Source: Mnemiopsis leidyi (Eukaryota > Ctenophora > Tentaculata > Lobata > Bolinopsidae). From it: a DNA stretch of 23,495 bases. Below the pieces are notes generated by a model. The model did not search any database. It was given only the letters and a program-made list of their open reading frames with translations, and was not told where the DNA came from. Shown piece after piece: positions 22,054 through 23,495 of this stretch; position 1 is the first letter of the stretch; each line of letters opens with the position of its first letter. A program made the position numbers and the translations under genes. The DNA is taken from the NCBI GenBank assembly GCA_000226015.1, contig JH152822.1, forward strand, positions 245,263 to 268,757, read 5' to 3'.

Positions 22054-23495
22054 AGGTTCAACTGAGGTTCCAGAGGAGTAGTGTGATGACAATGATGACA
22101 TTGTCTGATTGGGACACTCAGGCTCGCCCTTCAAACTCTCTTATTGTCCGTCAGTTTGTGGAGCTTGCACATATATTGCACATATATTATATATAGAGCC
22201 TGTGTTTGTCATCATCTTTTTAACTTAAAGCTCTGTGATGGGCACAGCACTTTTAGTGGAGGTAGGGGACTCTTCAAAGTTTGAGAGCTAATCTGTGTTA
22301 TTTGAATTTGTGTAATCAGATTCAAAGAAAGCAAATATTTAAAGCTTCTGGCTTATCTAAAAACGTATCCAATATTTGGATTGGGATGACACCAGCAGAT
22401 GAACTATAAATACCATGGCAAAATGACAACCAGAATTTTAATCAGGAGAGTTGAAAATACCATTACCGGCACGATATATCGGTATGGGATTCCATTCTAT
22501 TGATGTTAAATACGTCAAAAAGTTGGCTCTAAATAGGAAATACGGCGTATGCGATATATTTTGAAATACGTGCGATTACGGGAAGTTTCCTATCATCTAG
22601 AACGGAAAAAAGATTCAAATTAAATCTGCGCGTGTATTTCGGACAAATTTCAGACATATCCTGATGTCCTGATCACGAGATAAATCATTTTCCGATAAGT
22701 ATTTGTCAATAGCTAAATAGTCTATCGTTAAGACTCAAGGTAAGGACATACTGCTTGAAAAAACACACCGTTATAACCTTATAACAAGTTTTCAAATCCG
22801 TGACGAGATTAAGAAAGACTTAAGTAAACGGCGCGACAAGAATCACAAACACATATTACATTAGAAAGTGACGAGCACATGACACTCCATTTATATGAGT
22901 ATAAGGAGGTTGCTTGGATACAACACGAAGAGGTATAGTACATATACGTTATCATTATTATTTGAAGGTAAACGGTGGTAAACAATACTAGCAGTGTTGC
23001 CATGGTTACTGAAGTCTACATTTAGACTGCACTCATTCTAGACTTCTGAAAAGACGTGGATAAATCTGATCTTCAAGTGTATTGTATAAAACTGAAATTT
23101 TAACATTTTAACATTTGACACCCAAAAAGTAACAATACAAGTTACATACCGTACATTACTATGCCTGATCAGTTATTAAAATCAAACAGTTTCTAAGATA
23201 AAAAAGATCGCATTTGCTCATTGCTGCGATGGCGTTTCATCACTGTACAAGAGTTTAGATCAGTAAGATAATAGCGGTATTCGACTCCATCTTCTTTTTT
23301 GTAAATTAAAAGAAATGTCAATATGTACCAAATAGTCCATAAGAATACAAATTTTCGAAAGATTTTATTAAGCTGACAATAAGATTAGAAATACGCAAGG
23401 AATACTATTAAAGTGTAACTTATGGTCACTTAATTTGACGAGCAACAATTCAGTGCTTATAAACAGGCGACCCACATGATGTGTGCGTGTGCGTG
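22054..23495. other. Intergenic, no gene recognised
   Basis: AT-rich sequence on both strands with only short open frames and no domain-like translation. It ends in a short gtgtgcgtgtgcgtg microsatellite. An exon of a neighbouring gene without strong motifs could be missed. Confidence 0.5.

Noticed and set aside
22809-23003. 64-codon minus-strand frame with a hydrophobic start, like a signal-peptide exon
   Set aside because: No partner exon of matching phase or domain to its left before the Ig gene promoter.

Overview
This is a window of animal (metazoan) nuclear DNA. It is AT-rich and holds one large, intron-rich gene on the minus strand, running from a signal-peptide exon at 19911-19952 leftwards past the window edge. 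I reconstructed 32 coding exons by hand from splice signals, reading phase and domain content. Every junction keeps the reading frame: 6,592 coding bases, about 2,197 residues. The gene is still open (phase-1 donor) at 494, so its 3' end, and any transmembrane segment or tail, lies outside. The exon/intron architecture, the Ig/sushi/ephrin-receptor-like domain mix and a LINE remnant point to an invertebrate. A cnidarian or other early-branching animal is a guess from domain style, not something the sequence proves.

Protein order: signal peptide; a short acidic linker; a cysteine-rich GCC2/GCC3 (ephrin-receptor-like) module; one sushi/CCP module; then 20 immunoglobulin (Ig) domains in a row. 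Nearly all inter-domain introns are phase 1, as in exon-shuffled extracellular proteins. Ten Ig domains are split by a further intron at varied positions and phases. Three and a half Ig domains (Ig7-Ig10) lie in one uninterrupted 1,076-base exon. One junction (exon 8/9) needs a GC-AG intron to keep the frame.

The introns are the unusual part. At least eight hold tandem arrays (units of 12, 16, 21, 35, 44, 51, 66 and 72 bp) that start or stop at, or within a few bases of, the neighbouring splice site. In several, the repeated unit includes the splice site itself plus the last or first exon bases, so the intron carries a series of decoy donors or acceptors. There is also a variant-telomere-type (TCAGGG) array, a foldback element, a degenerate non-LTR retrotransposon fragment in intron 1, and a partial duplication of exon 20.

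Right of the gene (20075-23495) I see no gene. This flank holds a 125-bp foldback element, an eight-copy 55-bp minisatellite, a second copy of a ~175-bp dispersed repeat also found in intron 9, and otherwise unremarkable AT-rich sequence. The left 493 bases are intron. The protein is most likely a secreted or cell-surface multi-Ig adhesion or recognition molecule; no ligand or pathway can be read from the sequence.
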